A DNA stretch of 64,000 nt from Marasmius tenuissimus (GCA_029532415.1 JAQOTA010000065.1:62001-126000), one strand, 5' to 3'. Shown: positions 33,543 to 46,534, counted from the stretch's first letter. The notes: generated by a model from the letters alone, not told the origin. Numbers and translations are program-made.

Positions 33543-33942
33543 GATTGGAGGCTGTTATCCTGGGACCCGTCTATGTTAGATACAGATACCTTGCCAATGT
33601 ACCGCTATACCGCATCTTCTGTTTTTTGTGTTGTTTCGTTCTTCGACTATACCATTTGATATCATGCTGGATAGGACGTTGTATTTACTGCACTCTTTGC
33701 TTATCAGATTCATACTCAATGTTGTCGTCTTTGGGAGGGCTGAGGCTGGTGCCGGCCCTTTGATTGGAATCATTGGATCCATTATACTCAAGGGAAATCT
33801 CCCTAACACACGTGTGAGGTGAAAGCAGTCTTTTGATCATTTTCCGAGTCTTTTTCTAGTTCTACCTATTTTTCGTAACTAATACGCCATAGGATATAGG
33901 ATGCAGTGAGTAGGTTGCATAAGTAATAAGAATTCCAGCCAT
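33543..33942. other. Convergent 3' flanks of the Munc13-like gene and PAN3
   Basis: 400 nt, AT-richer, presumably both 3' untranslated regions. No gene seen. Confidence 0.45.
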
Positions 33943-36543
33943 CATCTCGTGTAAGTTGAGCCTGTGGGTCGAGCCAGCTCACTGAAAGAACAATCGGGTG
34001 AGGAATAAGTACCGAAAAGGAGGGAAGTTAACAACAAACCTGAATGCCGACTCGAGACACGTTCTGATGTCCCGATAACTCACGACGAGGCAGCTCTGTT
34101 CATCGCGAGCAACAAGCATCAGTTTTTCTTCGCTCCCAGCATCAAGCTTGGTAGAGTATCGTTGTTAGTTCAAACGTAGGGCGAAAATCGAAGTCGGAGA
34201 ACACGCCTTGTTAAGACAAGTGAGAACATGGGACAGGTTCGTCACTGGATTGCCATGCTCATCGACTTGGTGGAAGACGTAGTCTCGGAACAGTTTGATG
34301 ATGTACCGGTCGCCAGTTTCGGACCATCTCGGATCGAGAGCAAACCTTGAACAGGGGTTGAGAAAAGAGATAGAAGTCCTCAATGAAAAGAAGCTCACTC
34401 GGGACGTTCATTGATAAAGTTGAGTTTACACAACAGCCTTACGATCCGAGCATTCTCCAGCTCCCCTGTGAGCTCGTGTTCGTAACGGTCTGTGGCTCTG
34501 TAGTATAGATGACGGTCGGAATCGGCTTTCGGCAACAGTGGCGACAGCACTCACTCAAAGGCGTCATCTAATTCGGCAGTGATGCGGCTTCCAATGATTT
34601 CGTACAGACGGTTGATGGTCTGAAACATCGGTAATTAGCACTATAGAGACAAAACGGGAAAGTAGCGATCCCTACCTTCACCTTGTGCGGGTTGCTCTTA
34701 CTGATGAGGAATAGAGCAGCCGTCTTGACATCATGGCTGTACATGCGACTCATATGATCCAAACTCTTCTGGAAATTACTGGTAGACGCAGCATTAGGGT
34801 TGTTGCAGGTGAGAGCAAACACCAGTCGCCCGAATTGAGATAGATCCTCTTGTTGCAAGTAGTGCAGGTCTTGATGTGTGTCGTACATCAAGACGTCCAT
34901 GACTCCGCAAGAACTGATTCGAACTCTGGACATCATACGAACATAAGACCCAAGCTCAAGTCATCACAGAGCGATGGAGACACTCGCCTGTTCTTGCCTG
35001 TCAAGAGGACCTTGGTCGCATCTATCGTTCTCACTGCCATCCCGGCCTCATGGACTTTTTTGATAGCGGAGGCGATTTGGATGATGTAGGACCAAAGTGT
35101 TCGCTCCGGAATCGCCCCAAGAGGAGGTGGCTGAGGATGGCCCGAATAGTTGTTCTGGTAGGTAGATTTAGGCTTCAAGTGGAGATCGTGCAACGTCTGG
35201 GCACGGGGATGGTAGGTGTACGCAACCACCAGTGCTAGGGGTTTGTACATCAATGTCAAGAAGTTTATGACGGCCGATAACAGGCAGGAACGAACAATTA
35301 TCATTGAAGGACCGGGTAGTGAATGCTTCGTGAACCGAAACGATGTTCGGATGTCGAATCTTGGACCAAGCCTCAATGGAACTGAAAGCGGCTTGGTGCA
35401 TTAACCGAAAGTCTAACACGAAGATCGTTACTCGGGATTCAATTCCTCGTGACGAAAGAGAACAAACTTTCGACTCGGAGAAGCGCGTATGGGATACCAT
35501 CAGCCTTATGGGTTGCCCGGTAGACCACGGAGGACCAGTTGAAGAGTTTTCTTCGGTCGGATGTGGTGGCTGCGGTATCGAGCGGTGTTAAGGTATGGTA
35601 TCCCTGGATTTCTTCTGGGAGCCCTAATCCGACTTGTGGTGCACTGCGGACATCTTCACTACGCGTTTGGAGAAGCTGTCGAAGTTCAGACGACGACGGA
35701 ACGAAATGACTATCGGAAGTTGAAGAGACAAATGAAGGTGGGATGATGGGAGTGTAGAGATGGTAGTTCAGCTGGCAGAACGTTTAGTGGAGCTCCCTGG
35801 GTAGCCTGATCTGGTCTCACCGGTTCACGTATAAAGAATTGACTGGACGCGCTGTAATAGGACATGTCTTGGTGTACAGAGAAGTCATCGTATTGAGGTT
35901 CCAATTGGGTCGCAGCCTCCCCTAGTCTACCGTTGCCCAAGTCGTACCCATACTGCTCTTGGATTGCCTGATATTCTGGTGGGCTCGGGGACGGAGAAGG
36001 TACGCTGAGACGACGCCTATCAGCTACTCGATAGTGCCAGATAAGATTAAGCAGCTAACCGGTTGACAGAGGATGACTTTGGGATGAAGACAGGTGCATT
36101 GACGGCCTGAGCTGAGATAGAAGCGACAGCCGGTGTTTCTGATTGCGTCCTTGATATAATCCCACTTGAGTATCGGTGAGCTAACCGCGGTCGGAACGGA
36201 CGTACGTCGGTTGTATAGCGTCTGGCGCAGAAGGATGGTAATATACACAGCCCTTGTCTTCGAATTTACAGAAACTGGAGGCACGTTGTTAGCATGCGGT
36301 TGGATCCTGATGTGAATCGGCGCTCGCCCTCACCCATAAATCAGTATATTTCTACATTGAGTTTGTCGTGGAACAGAATCTATCGAAATGAGACGTCAGC
36401 AGCAGCTATAGACCGGCAACAAGCTGAGCTGTTCACTGACCTTTCCGGGAGGGTAGCTGGGCAGGAGTCGATTCGTCCGGGGTATTTGGTTTAACTATCC
36501 TTACAGCTGCCGAAGCAGAACTAGGTCTTGCAAAGTAAGCCAT
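33943..36543 (-). CDS. PAN3: PAN3, regulatory subunit of the PAN2-PAN3 deadenylase
   Basis: The ATG at 36543 opens [20 protein letters not shown]. Splicing gives a CCCH finger, [20 protein letters not shown] then YH, with spacing C-x8-C-x5-C-x3-H. Next comes [14 protein letters not shown], a PAM2-like stretch for binding poly(A)-binding protein. The pseudokinase domain includes [20 protein letters not shown] and [13 protein letters not shown]. The C-terminal knob contains [57 protein letters not shown] and [20 protein letters not shown]. The last exon adds [12 protein letters not shown], with stop at 33943-33945. PAN3 recruits the PAN2 nuclease to poly(A) tails through PABP for the first phase of deadenylation. 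About nine exons. It is head-to-head with a Cid-type tailing enzyme. Confidence 0.95.
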
Positions 36544-37814
36544 AGAAGAGAAATGAAGAGAATAATAGAAAATGAACTGGACACCTCGCTGCCCAGCAGA
36601 GGTCGACTGAGGTTCAGTCCAAGGCGTTCACCGCCAAATTCACTGCCAAACAAGAACGCTTGATGACAAATCATGGCCATTTCCCACCTCTTCCCAAAGC
36701 CACTACCAATGACCATCGTATTCCGAGAATTTTTTTTTGTCTCGAACATCGCGATCGGCTGAGTCCACTGGCTTTCGGATATGGTAAGCTAGAAAACCCT
36801 GGAAGCTGACCATCTATGTCTATTCTCAGAACAGAAACTCTCGGCCTCATCATTCGAATCGCAAATGCATATTCTCATACGGCTCGGAACACACAGAACG
36901 AATCGGAACAGTACTTTTATGTGCAGGTCCAAGTCGTGCAGCCAAAATATGGCTCAATACACACGGTATGTTCCCATCTTTCTCATTTGTAGACCCTTTC
37001 GGTCTGATTGACCCTCAATCGCTGCAGTGTCCTTCTGCGCCCGCTCCTCGATGCTATCTCCTTCCCGCATAAGTAACAGGCATAATTGTGGTCCAGTCCG
37101 ATCTCGGTTCTGTGCCCGTCGACGGCGAACAACTCGGGAACCCTGAACGGCCGGTGACGCCCAGACTGCAATTAGGGAAATCCTAGAGAAGTTCGCGGTG
37201 ATATTTTCCCTAAGTCGGAGTCCAGACACCAGACTCCAGATTGATCCTGCATTATGAACTGCACAGTGCACCGAGTTGTACAGTACTGCATAGGTCTTCA
37301 GAGGACACGGTAAGTAAGCCCGCCATCTCCTTTATTGACGAGTTCCTTGCCTGGCAACTCTCCGTCTCCGAGAGGTCTGTCTCCAGTACCTGATCCCACA
37401 GGATCTAGTTGAATGAGTTGATCTTGGTCTAGCTCACATTAGCTAGTGTTACTTTGACCTTACTGATGGATTACCTCAAAATCTGGGCATCCATATTCTG
37501 CACTTTGATTGCGTTTGTTGCATTGTTCACGGGTCAACCACGCGATCTACGTCGCTCCCTATATAATTTCTGTCCAAGCGCAACGTGTAAGGATGCGAGT
37601 CATTTGTGTTGAAAACATAAAAGGAATGCCATTGTCCCATTGAATGGAAGCAGACAAACATGATATGTAACTTTTTCGGGGAGATGCCGAAGTTGCCTAA
37701 ACGGGTTAACGGGAGGTTCTCACAACCACGACGTTGTCCCCACTTCAGTTGAGGTGTAACTCCATCCAATCTCCTACCAAGTCCTGCTGGCCGGAACACT
37801 CTTGGTTCATCTCT
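36544..37814. other. Divergent promoter region of PAN3 and the Cid-type transferase
   Basis: 1.27 kb without a gene I can support. The minus-strand frames here lack ATG starts and motifs. The A/G-rich stretch just upstream of the PAN3 ATG (36547-36575) is probably its 5' leader. Confidence 0.45.
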
Positions 37815-40800
37815 ATGGCTTACCCACAGACCATGAGCCAGCAGTCGATACAACAATATCGCGATGTCAACGCTACTGCCACCAACCCTCAGCGCCGACA
37901 ACAGTCCAAGCAACGCTTTGTCACCGAACTGTCCCAGTGTCTGGTCGATTTTGTCATTCAACTTCTGCCGACACAAGAAGAAATGCAAGTGAAGGAGGAT
38001 GTGAGGAAGTTGCTGGAGAGGCTTATCCGCACAATTGAGCCTCAAAGTAGGCTGCTGTCATTTGGCAGTACTGCCAACGGGTTCAGTCTCAAGAACTCAG
38101 GTACGCCCTGGAATTCATATTTCTGCGAGTATGGCCTAACGTGCTCTACAGATATGGATCTTTGCTGTCTCATTGACTCGGATGAGAAACTGTCTGCTTC
38201 AGATCTAGTGACGATGTTAGGAGACCTTCTTGAGCGTGGTGAGTTTCAACCAGTGCTCTACTGCGACTACACGGCCTCAAGGTCACTCTAGAAACCAAGT
38301 TTCATGTCAAGCCTTTACCGCACGCACGGATACCCATCGTGAAGCTTTCTCTCGATCCTTCTCCAGGTCTACCGTTCGGCATATCCTGCGATATCGGATT
38401 CGAAAATCGATTAGCCCTGGAGAATACACGTCTGCTAATGTGCTATGCCATGATTGACCCGACACGAGTGCGCACGATGGTTCTGTTCTGTACGTCTTCT
38501 CATGGCACCAGTACCTCGATCTGAGCTAATCCTTGATCTGCGTTCGCAGTGAAGGTCTGGAGCAAGCGACGGTATGTATATTCTACCTGCCATGTCTAGT
38601 CGGCTCTCTCAAACCACCAGGTACAGGAAAATCAACTCCCCGTACAAGGGAACGCTTTCCTCATATGGATACGTTCTGCTCGTCATCTACTTCCTCGTCC
38701 ATGTCAAGAATCCCCCTGTCCTCCCGAATCTTCAACAGATGCCGCCACTGAGACCGATACCTAAGGTGAAACGGCTCCATCGTCTTCTGTTAGTTACGAA
38801 GCTCACTCTATGCACCTCAGGATGAAACTCATCTCAATGGACACAATACGTGGTTCTTCGACGACATTGATTTACTGCGACAACGATGGCGCTCCGAGAA
38901 TACGGAGACTGTCGCAGAATTGTATGTTCCCTCCAATTGTAATGCAGTGTCGCAGAACTCGAAGTAATGGACTCATCACAGGTTAATTGACTTCTTCCGG
39001 TTCTTCTCGAAGGATTTCCAGTACAACACCGGGGTCGCTTCAATACGAGCGGGAGGAATCAAGAAGGAGGCAAAAGGGTGGCAGAATGATGTGAGGTTCA
39101 GTGTCCCGATATCAGTTCTGTAGGCTAACACTTACCGACAGTTGTCAGCCAGTCGATATCAAGACGCACGAGAGCGGAACCGGTTATGTATCGAGGTACG
39201 CACATGCTAATGCTGTTGAGAGTGGACAAATACTCATGATCTTCTCTATCTTTAGGACCCCTTTGAAACAGATTTCAATGTTGGAAGATGTGTCACAAGA
39301 GACGGGCTTTATACAGTTAGTATCCCTGCCAGTCTCCCGCAGCCGCGTTTTAATAATATCTCCCGGCACAGATACGGGGCGAGTTTATGCGCGCATCCCG
39401 GGTACTAGCGGCCAGACCAGACCGTGCAATCCTTGCATTGGCTGATTTGTGCGAGGAGAGGAAGGACGATGATCTCGTTGCAGCTCCTCCATCCACCACT
39501 CGTCAAGTACCCCCCCAAACTCCTTATACCGTTGGCAGCCGGCCGATGCGGCCACCCAAGGCAGCACAGATGCCTGATCGACTTTCAATTCCGACGAATA
39601 TTTCGAGTCCGGACACGGGTGTAAAACCTACTCAACAAGTCCAGCCGCGATCACCACCTGAACATATGGCACCCAAACGAGGGAAATGGACTAGCCCGCC
39701 GCCACCAGAAGCATCGTCTGCTGATCATACCCTTTACGAAAGTCAGTTGGGGAAAGGACTTGAACTGGCCACGGCATCGACGGAGGCGCGAGAAAAAGAG
39801 GACGCATACAACTCATCGTCCAGCAATAGTGAGATACCTGATGAGGAAGATAGGTCTGATGTGGCATCGGATGATGTTCACTCGATTCGCTCGTTCACTG
39901 AAGGCACGACGTTCTCGAACCCCCCACCCTATCGACGTCCGTCATGGATCGCTCATACTCCTCCAATACGGCTCGCTCCTGCTCAAGTCGACCTGAGTAC
40001 TGAACCGCCGTCCAAGTTTATACCAGGGCCACGAGGGAGACTGACTCGTCTTGAAGGGTCACCGTCGCCGTCTTCGTCTCCCCGATTCTGTGCACCGCAT
40101 TCGCCTTCTTACAAAGCTGATCCTTCGAAGAGATCGTCGTCTGCGTCAAATACCTCCCGACCTGTGTCCTGGGCTTCCCCAAAGCCGTCGTTAGGACTCA
40201 ATATACCTCTGCCCCCCTCTCCTGAATCGCCGGGGGAATCCGAATTTTCAGAACCAGCAACTGTATTTTATCAAACAGGCAACACAAGGTCGCCTCGACC
40301 TACTTTTGTATACCCCAGCACTGGATCACATTCACCATTGCTTCCTCATTACAATACTCACGCATATTACATGGCGGCAGCGCCCCGTGACATATTTCCT
40401 TCCAACCTTCCGCCAGCTCTCAGTTCGCTTCGCGGGTACACCCATGATATTCCAGAGTCCGGTCGATTAACGGACGGACCTAACACACCAACACCTACTT
40501 CATTTGCATCACATTCGCACTCGCATTCAACATCCACAATAACAGCACCTACTCCACCACCAAACACGTCCAAGTTTCCACAAAAGCATGTAATTCCCAG
40601 TCCATCCCATTCTCCTTCATCACCAAACCACCGCCATCGCATCCATCATGAAAACGCCACGCGTTCGACACGACGTCCAGGTTCAAGTTCGTATTCGAGA
40701 TCCCCGTCGCCGCTGAAGTCGTCTACCGTCCGAGGCTCTGATATTGCGGACAGTAATGCAAGCATTCAGGAGGGTATGTCACCCGATGTTGGCAGCTCGT

Positions 40801-41069
40801 ATTCGGCCAGGAGTTCCCCGTCGACGTCTTCAACTGGTTACGCAACATCAGTATCACGGTCGCCGTCTCCACGGTCGTTGTCCCCAACTGAAGCACCGAT
40901 ATCATCTGGATTGCCACACTCGAACTCGAAGTCCGCTTTAGCAGGTCCTTTAGGGTTGTCCGACGACCTGGATAAAGTGACCCTGGTACAGTCGGCGAAT
41001 GGGGCGGCTGCCATCAAAGTCGACATTGTTGGCGTGGACGATGAGCAAGTGCGCATCGCAGAACGATAG
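37815..41069 (+). CDS. Cid1/Cid13-type poly(A)/poly(U) nucleotidyltransferase with long disordered tail
   Basis: The ATG at 37815 (MAYPQTMSQQSIQQYRDVNA) leads to LLSFGSTANGFSLKNSDMDL, the GS...DxD catalytic motif of noncanonical nucleotidyltransferases. It is assembled across an intron near 38100-38152. The third Asp lies in FGISCDIGFENRLALENTRL. The PAP-associated domain includes LIDFFRFFSKDFQYNTGVAS, then DPFETDFNVGRCVTRDGLYT joined to IRGEFMRASRVL, typical of Cid13/Cid1 and human TENTs. From ~39,450 an uninterrupted ~550-residue tail rich in Ser, Pro, Thr and His follows (for example SHSHSHSTSTITAPTPPP), ending at 41069. These enzymes add A or U to RNA 3' ends. The A-versus-U choice is not settled by the motifs I can see; a His in the fourth specificity loop would need structural alignment. 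About nine exons. Confidence 0.88.
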
Positions 41070-41669
41070 CATTGGCTTTATTCGCCATGGTTCCCGAAGA
41101 TCTTCAAGCCTGATTCCTTCCAGTACGATTGGAGGTGTTCAGTCACACCAGTATTTATACGAAATTCTATGCTAACGCCCCATATCATTCCAAACGTGGA
41201 GACACAAAATTTGCAGAAGTCTTGCCGTCCTTGTATTTCTAATCTCTAATCGTCATCGATTCTAGTCAGGCTCAATATTTTCGATCAACGCCCTGACAGT
41301 TTCCAATCTTCGTACCTTCAAATCCCAAACCAGATATGTTACATTCACCACGCGATGTCAAATATCGTGCTTCTACTTCACCCAAATTTCTTTTCATCGC
41401 TAGTTTCCCCTCCCCTCCCCCACCCCCTCCCACATTAGAACTTTGTTACGCAGAACTGCTCTCTATCATATGTTTTTTGCTTTGCTGTTCATATCTGCGG
41501 ATTACATGTAACCATATGATCGTTTTGAGTATTCTAAATGCCCTCATGATACGAAGTTGCAATAGCATTTCGCCATAGAAAATTTATGATCAATGCGAGC
41601 TTCAAGCTTCGTTGCGGTGTGATGAATCATGATGATACAAGCCTGCCAATTCGAGCAACTGAAACGAGT
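41070..41669. other. Convergent 3' region with a G-quadruplex-type tract
   Basis: It lies between the ends of the Cid-type gene and LSM7. It contains five C-runs at 41407-41431 on the plus strand (G-runs on the minus strand). No gene. Confidence 0.5.
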
Positions 41670-42205
41670 TTATTCCTGTGATACAAAAGGATTTGCGATC
41701 TCTTCCGATCCGTCGACAGGGCTGAGAAGGACGATTGTAGGCCCACGCAAGACGGCCAATCCTAGAGAACGTGTTCGAGGCGTCGGGTCTGAGTGATACA
41801 GTGAGCAAAGTGTTGTCGTTTCAGGACGTTGGGTAGTACCTTCAATGATCTCCTCCACCTCATCCAAAACAAGGTTCAACAACTGGTCGTATCCTTTGAG
41901 TAGGCCAGTGACTGGTTCGAACATGTCAGACTCCAGTCGTTTCCAGTATAATCCATGAGCTCACCCTCTCTACCACCAGTGAATTTGACTCTAATCTTCT
42001 CGTTCACATACTTTGAGAGATCTAGGATAGCTTCACGCTTTGGTTTGTCGCCTGCACTTTGGGAGGGTGTTGGGCCATGACGACCGCCTCCTCTTGCCGC
42101 AAATGAAGGTCCTCCACGTCCACCACGGGCTGCACCACGTCCCTAGGGATTAAGTTGATACGCCAGTTGACGACCACAGAGAAAAATGCTCACCCGATCT
42201 GCCAT
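41670..42205 (-). CDS. LSM7: U6 snRNA-associated Sm-like protein LSm7
   Basis: The ATG at 42205 (MADR) is followed after an intron by a Gly/Arg-rich stretch (GRGAARGGRGGPSFAARGGG). The Sm fold then reads KREAILDLSKYVNEKIRVKF, with Sm1 TGGREVTGLLKGYDQLLNLV and Sm2 LGLAVLRGPTIVLLSPVDG. The last exon ends NPFVSQE at 41670. Splicing GGRE to VTGLL needs the intron at about 41930-41983. LSm7 belongs to both the nuclear LSm2-8 ring on U6 and the cytoplasmic LSm1-7 ring that binds oligoadenylated or uridylated mRNA ends and promotes decapping. The RGG-rich N-terminal extension is longer than in yeast LSm7. It is the third mRNA-tail gene in a row. Confidence 0.93.
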
Positions 42206-42585
42206 GATGTTTTCGTTCTGTTTTTTTACGCGACTGAACTGGAGCGTGTCAAAGCGACCGGTTTTGTGACTCAGTCCCACAGCAAATTCTTTCTGCACCG
42301 ATTGTCGCAGAGACAATAGAGAACAAATAAGAAAATAATGAGGACCTTAAGAAAGCCTTTGAGTCGATTGTGGCGGTCGGTTAAAGAGTTGTGACCAAAT
42401 TGAAGTGCAGTGTCGGGCCCTTTGCCCTTATTATCCTTGTTCTTGACCATCACCACTCATTCCTTTTTTTCTTACGCTTTTCCGCTGCAACGTCCGTTCA
42501 ACATCTTCCACAGCCTTTCTCTGAACCTCTCTGCTCATCTCTTGCTCGTCGTATCGTCTACAGGACCTCATAAACCACGCCAACA

Positions 42586-45500
42586 ATGAATGCAACGGAG
42601 CTCCTTGCGAATACCTTGTCGCCTGGTATGCCACTTGTTCTTTTGCGCGTCCTTCGCTTTACAAGCCTGTCTAACGCAAAAACTTACCATTACAGATGCT
42701 ACTACGCGTCAAAATGCCACCGAACAACTCGAGATTGCCTCAAGGGACAACTATGTGCGTAGTTACAGCTATCTGTTACATCCGTCTTCTGCCATGAAAA
42801 TTCGTTTCTGATACGCTACTTCAGGTGGATTACATGCTCATGTTATCCTCGGTTCTCGGCGATGAAAGCTCTCAACTTCACATTCGGAATGCTGCAGGGC
42901 TGGCGCTCAAAAATGCGTTGACAGCACGAGTGCGTCGTCTTACTTTATGACGATGGTCCTTTCTCGCGATCGCTCACGGATCATCGTATACAGGAAGCCC
43001 AGCGACAGTCTGAGTATTCGCAGAGATGGATAAGCATCAACCCTGAGGCCAAAACGAAGATTAAACAGCAGTCACTGATGACCCTCGGCTCTGCGCAACA
43101 AAAGGCTGGAACGTTCGCTTCACAAGTCGTCGCTGCTATCGCTGCAGTCGAGCTACCGAACGGAGACTGGCAGGATCTCATCGAGATATTGTTGGGCTTT
43201 GTCAACAACCAATCCAACAGCGCAAACCTGAAAATTGCGACCCTCCAAGCGATAGGTTTTGTATGCGAGCAAATAGTGCGTCACCCGCTTTTCTATTGGT
43301 CGATTGTGCACTGAACACGGCACTGGGGCAGAAACCTGAAATCCTTGCTTTACGATCGAACGAAATCTTGACGGCTGTTATTCATGGCGCACGCAAAGAG
43401 GAGCCCTCGCAGGAGGTTCAGCTCGCTGCTATTCATGCACTCTACAACTCACTCGAGTTTGTTCGGGACAACTTTGACCGAGAGGTACCTCTGAAATCTC
43501 ACTGTTCGATAACGTCATTGACCCTCCACACGTTTCTAGGGAGAACGGAACTACATCATGCAAGTCGTTTGTGAGGCGACTCAGAACCCCAACGTTAATG
43601 TACAAGTTGGATCGTTTGAGTGTCTAGTCAGGATAATGGACTTGTATTACGATAAGATGGGTCTTTACATGGAGCAAGCACTGTTTGGTGTACGTCTTTG
43701 TTTCCTTTATTTTCTCATCGCATGCTGACCCTTCTTGTAGTTGACAGTTGTTGGAATGAAACACTCAGACGAGCGAGTGGCACTTCAAGCTGTTGAATTC
43801 TGGTCCACTGTCTGCGAGGAGGAAGTTGAGTTGGCCCTTGAAGCACAAGACGTATGTTTTTTGTATGACCTCTAAGCTGTTAACTTGACTCACGATTGCT
43901 GTAGGCCCAAGACTACGGCGAAATGCCAGAACGTGAATCTAAATACTTCGCCAAGATAGCCCTTCCCGAAATCGTCCCCGTTCTCCTTGCACTACTCACT
44001 AAGCAGGAGGAAGATGCTGATGAGGACGAATGGAACGTCTCAATGGCCGCAGGCACCTGCTTGAACCTTCTTGCCAACGCGGTCAATGATGCTATCGTTC
44101 CGGCAGTCATTCCGTTCATCGAGGCGCATATCAAGTCGGAAGATTGGCACCATCGTGAAGCTGCAGTCATGACGTTCGGTTCTATTCTGGAGGGACCCGA
44201 TCCCATTGTCCTCACCCCTCTTGCGGAGCAGGCTCTTCCTCTCCTCATCAACATGATGACCGACAACAACATACACGTCAAAGATACCACTGCCTGGACG
44301 CTTGGTCGGATATGTGACATGCTGATTACCGTGATCAAGCCTGACGTCCACCTGCACCCGTTAATATCTGCCTTAGTTAATGGACTTCAAGACAGCCCCC
44401 GGATCGTGGTTAACTGCTGTTGGGCTTTGATGAACCTTGCAGATCAGATGGGGCTGTACGGAGAGGAAGAATCAGAGAATCAACAATCAGGTGCTTTGTC
44501 GCCGTATTACGAGGGAGTTGTCCAGGCGCTTCTTCGTGTGACTGAAAGGTGAGGTTCCTGTGCCTTTATACCTGGGTTCCCACCGTTCTGATATTTGTCT
44601 ATCTCTTCGCCAGCTCCAGCAATGAGTCTAACTACCGCACGGCTGCATACGAGGCGATTACTTCCTGGCTCACCCATGCAACACAAGACGTCATTCCTGT
44701 TGTTCAGAACACGGTTGTTGCTATCCTTCAACGCATGGAACAACTTCTGGGAATGCAGGTGAGTTAACTTTCTTATCTCCATCTTCGAACGTTCGTGGAC
44801 TGATATCGAACTTGAAGAACCAAATCCTCGGGATGGACGACCGAAACAATTGGAACGAACTTCAAAGCAATTTCTGCTCCGTGATTATTGTGAGTAAAAG
44901 CTTCCCGTGATCACGCAGAGTCAGTGATCTCATTGATTTCCAACAGTGCGTTATCCGCAAGCTGGGAGCTGGGATTCAACCTTTGGCAGACCGGATAATG
45001 ACCCTCGTCCTTCAACTGATCCAGACAGCAGGCAAAACCTCAACAGTACTCGAGGACGCCTTCCTTGTCGTCGGTTCTTTGGCTTCTGGTGAGCTTGTTT
45101 TATGGAGCGAAAGGTGCAAAGTACTGACCTCGATACCTTCGCAGCTCTCGAAGCTAACTTTGCACCATATATCTCTGCATTCCTTCCTTTCTTGTATCCG
45201 GCATTGAAAGCCCACGAGGACACACAACTTTGCACGGTCGCTGTTGGTATCATTGGTGATATCTCCCGTGCTCTCGGTGAACAAAGCTACCAATACGCCA
45301 GCCCTTTCATGACCGTGCTACTCGAGAACTTGCAGAGTGAGGTTCTCAACCGGAATGTCAAGATTGTTGTGCTGTCATGTTTCGGTGACATTGCACTGGC
45401 TATTGGGCCTGGCTTCGAGCCCTACCTCGACACCACCATGAACGTCTTGAGGCAGGCCGGCGCTGTTGAACCTAATCCCGTGAGTCGTTCTCTTCAATTT

Positions 45501-46000
45501 GTTTGTTCTCGTACTGATAGTATATTAACAGCTTGACTACGATCTTGTTGACTACGTTGCACAATTGCGTGAGGGTATTCTTGAAGCCTACACTGGTATT
45601 GTCACCGGCTTCAAGAAGTCAGATAAAGGTACGGCCCAAGTCCGGTTACGTTCTCTATTCAAGGCCTGACGTTGCTTTGCCCACAGCCCAACTGCTCGTT
45701 TCTTATGCGCCAGGAATTATGGACTTGATTCACCGTTGTCTCGCTGATGACGAACGTTCCGACTCCTTAGCCAAGCTCTGCTATGGGCTTCTTGGTGACC
45801 TGGCGGATGCATTCCCCGGCGGTCAACTCAAGCAACTCTTCTTGCAAAACTGGGTCGCCTCCGAGCTCAAATCTCGAGTGCGTATGTCAGCAGATGCGAA
45901 GAAGACGATGCGGTGGGCCCGAGAGGTAAGTCAACTCGACCTATGTGAGCGTTTAACGTGGCTAAAAAGCATACAGATGGTCAAGCAAGCCACGCAATAG
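42586..46000 (+). CDS. KAP95: Importin beta-1 (karyopherin Kap95)
   Basis: The ATG at 42586 ([13 protein letters not shown]) is followed over more than ten exons by HEAT repeats: [87 protein letters not shown], the acidic loop [20 protein letters not shown] (the DEDEWN loop of importin beta), [20 protein letters not shown] and [20 protein letters not shown]. It ends with [22 protein letters not shown] frame sequence or a spliced equivalent before MVKQATQ, with stop at 45998-46000. Expected length is ~860 residues. It carries importin-alpha/NLS cargo through the nuclear pore and is released by Ran-GTP. Some introns fall within reading-through frames, so exon edges are approximate. The identification is firm. 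Confidence 0.95.
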
Positions 46001-46534
46001 ACATATGTGTCTGTTCATTATTCATTGCTAATCTTCGCTTTCCGCCATTCTTTTGATTTCTTCTAGTTTTCGCATGCATGCAATCTAATCTTGTTTCTTC
46101 TCTACTCTACCCACACACTCGCCATCTCACGGAGGCACAATTTTTGCATGTACTTAGAAGTCGGCCTAGTATCTCACTTTTCTGGTTCTGTCTATATCTG
46201 TCTCGTTAGCCGACCTATCATCCCCTCATGACGCTTATTGCACGCATCTTCCTTCCTTCCTGCGGTGTTTTACGGTTTTCATAGCAATCAATAATCCATC
46301 CTGTATCCTTTATTTGCCCAATTGTTATATCGCTTCTTTATCCCCCATCTGCCCTTTGTCTGCGATTCATTTGGTTCGAGTTCTTGTTTGAACCTCCGTC
46401 GTCGATGGACGACGTCGAACGGGGGCCTCGAGTCCATTGGCTCGTGTGTTGTGTTTTTAGCACCCTGTAGCATAAGTAACTTTTCTTCCTCTCTTTCTTG
46501 CACGGCTTCCTAGATCTTGGCTTCTTAGGTCTAC
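46001..46534. other. Convergent 3' region of KAP95 and DUF6535 gene A
   Basis: Strongly pyrimidine-rich on the plus strand, consistent with 3' untranslated DNA. Frames here are short and lack motifs. Confidence 0.45.
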
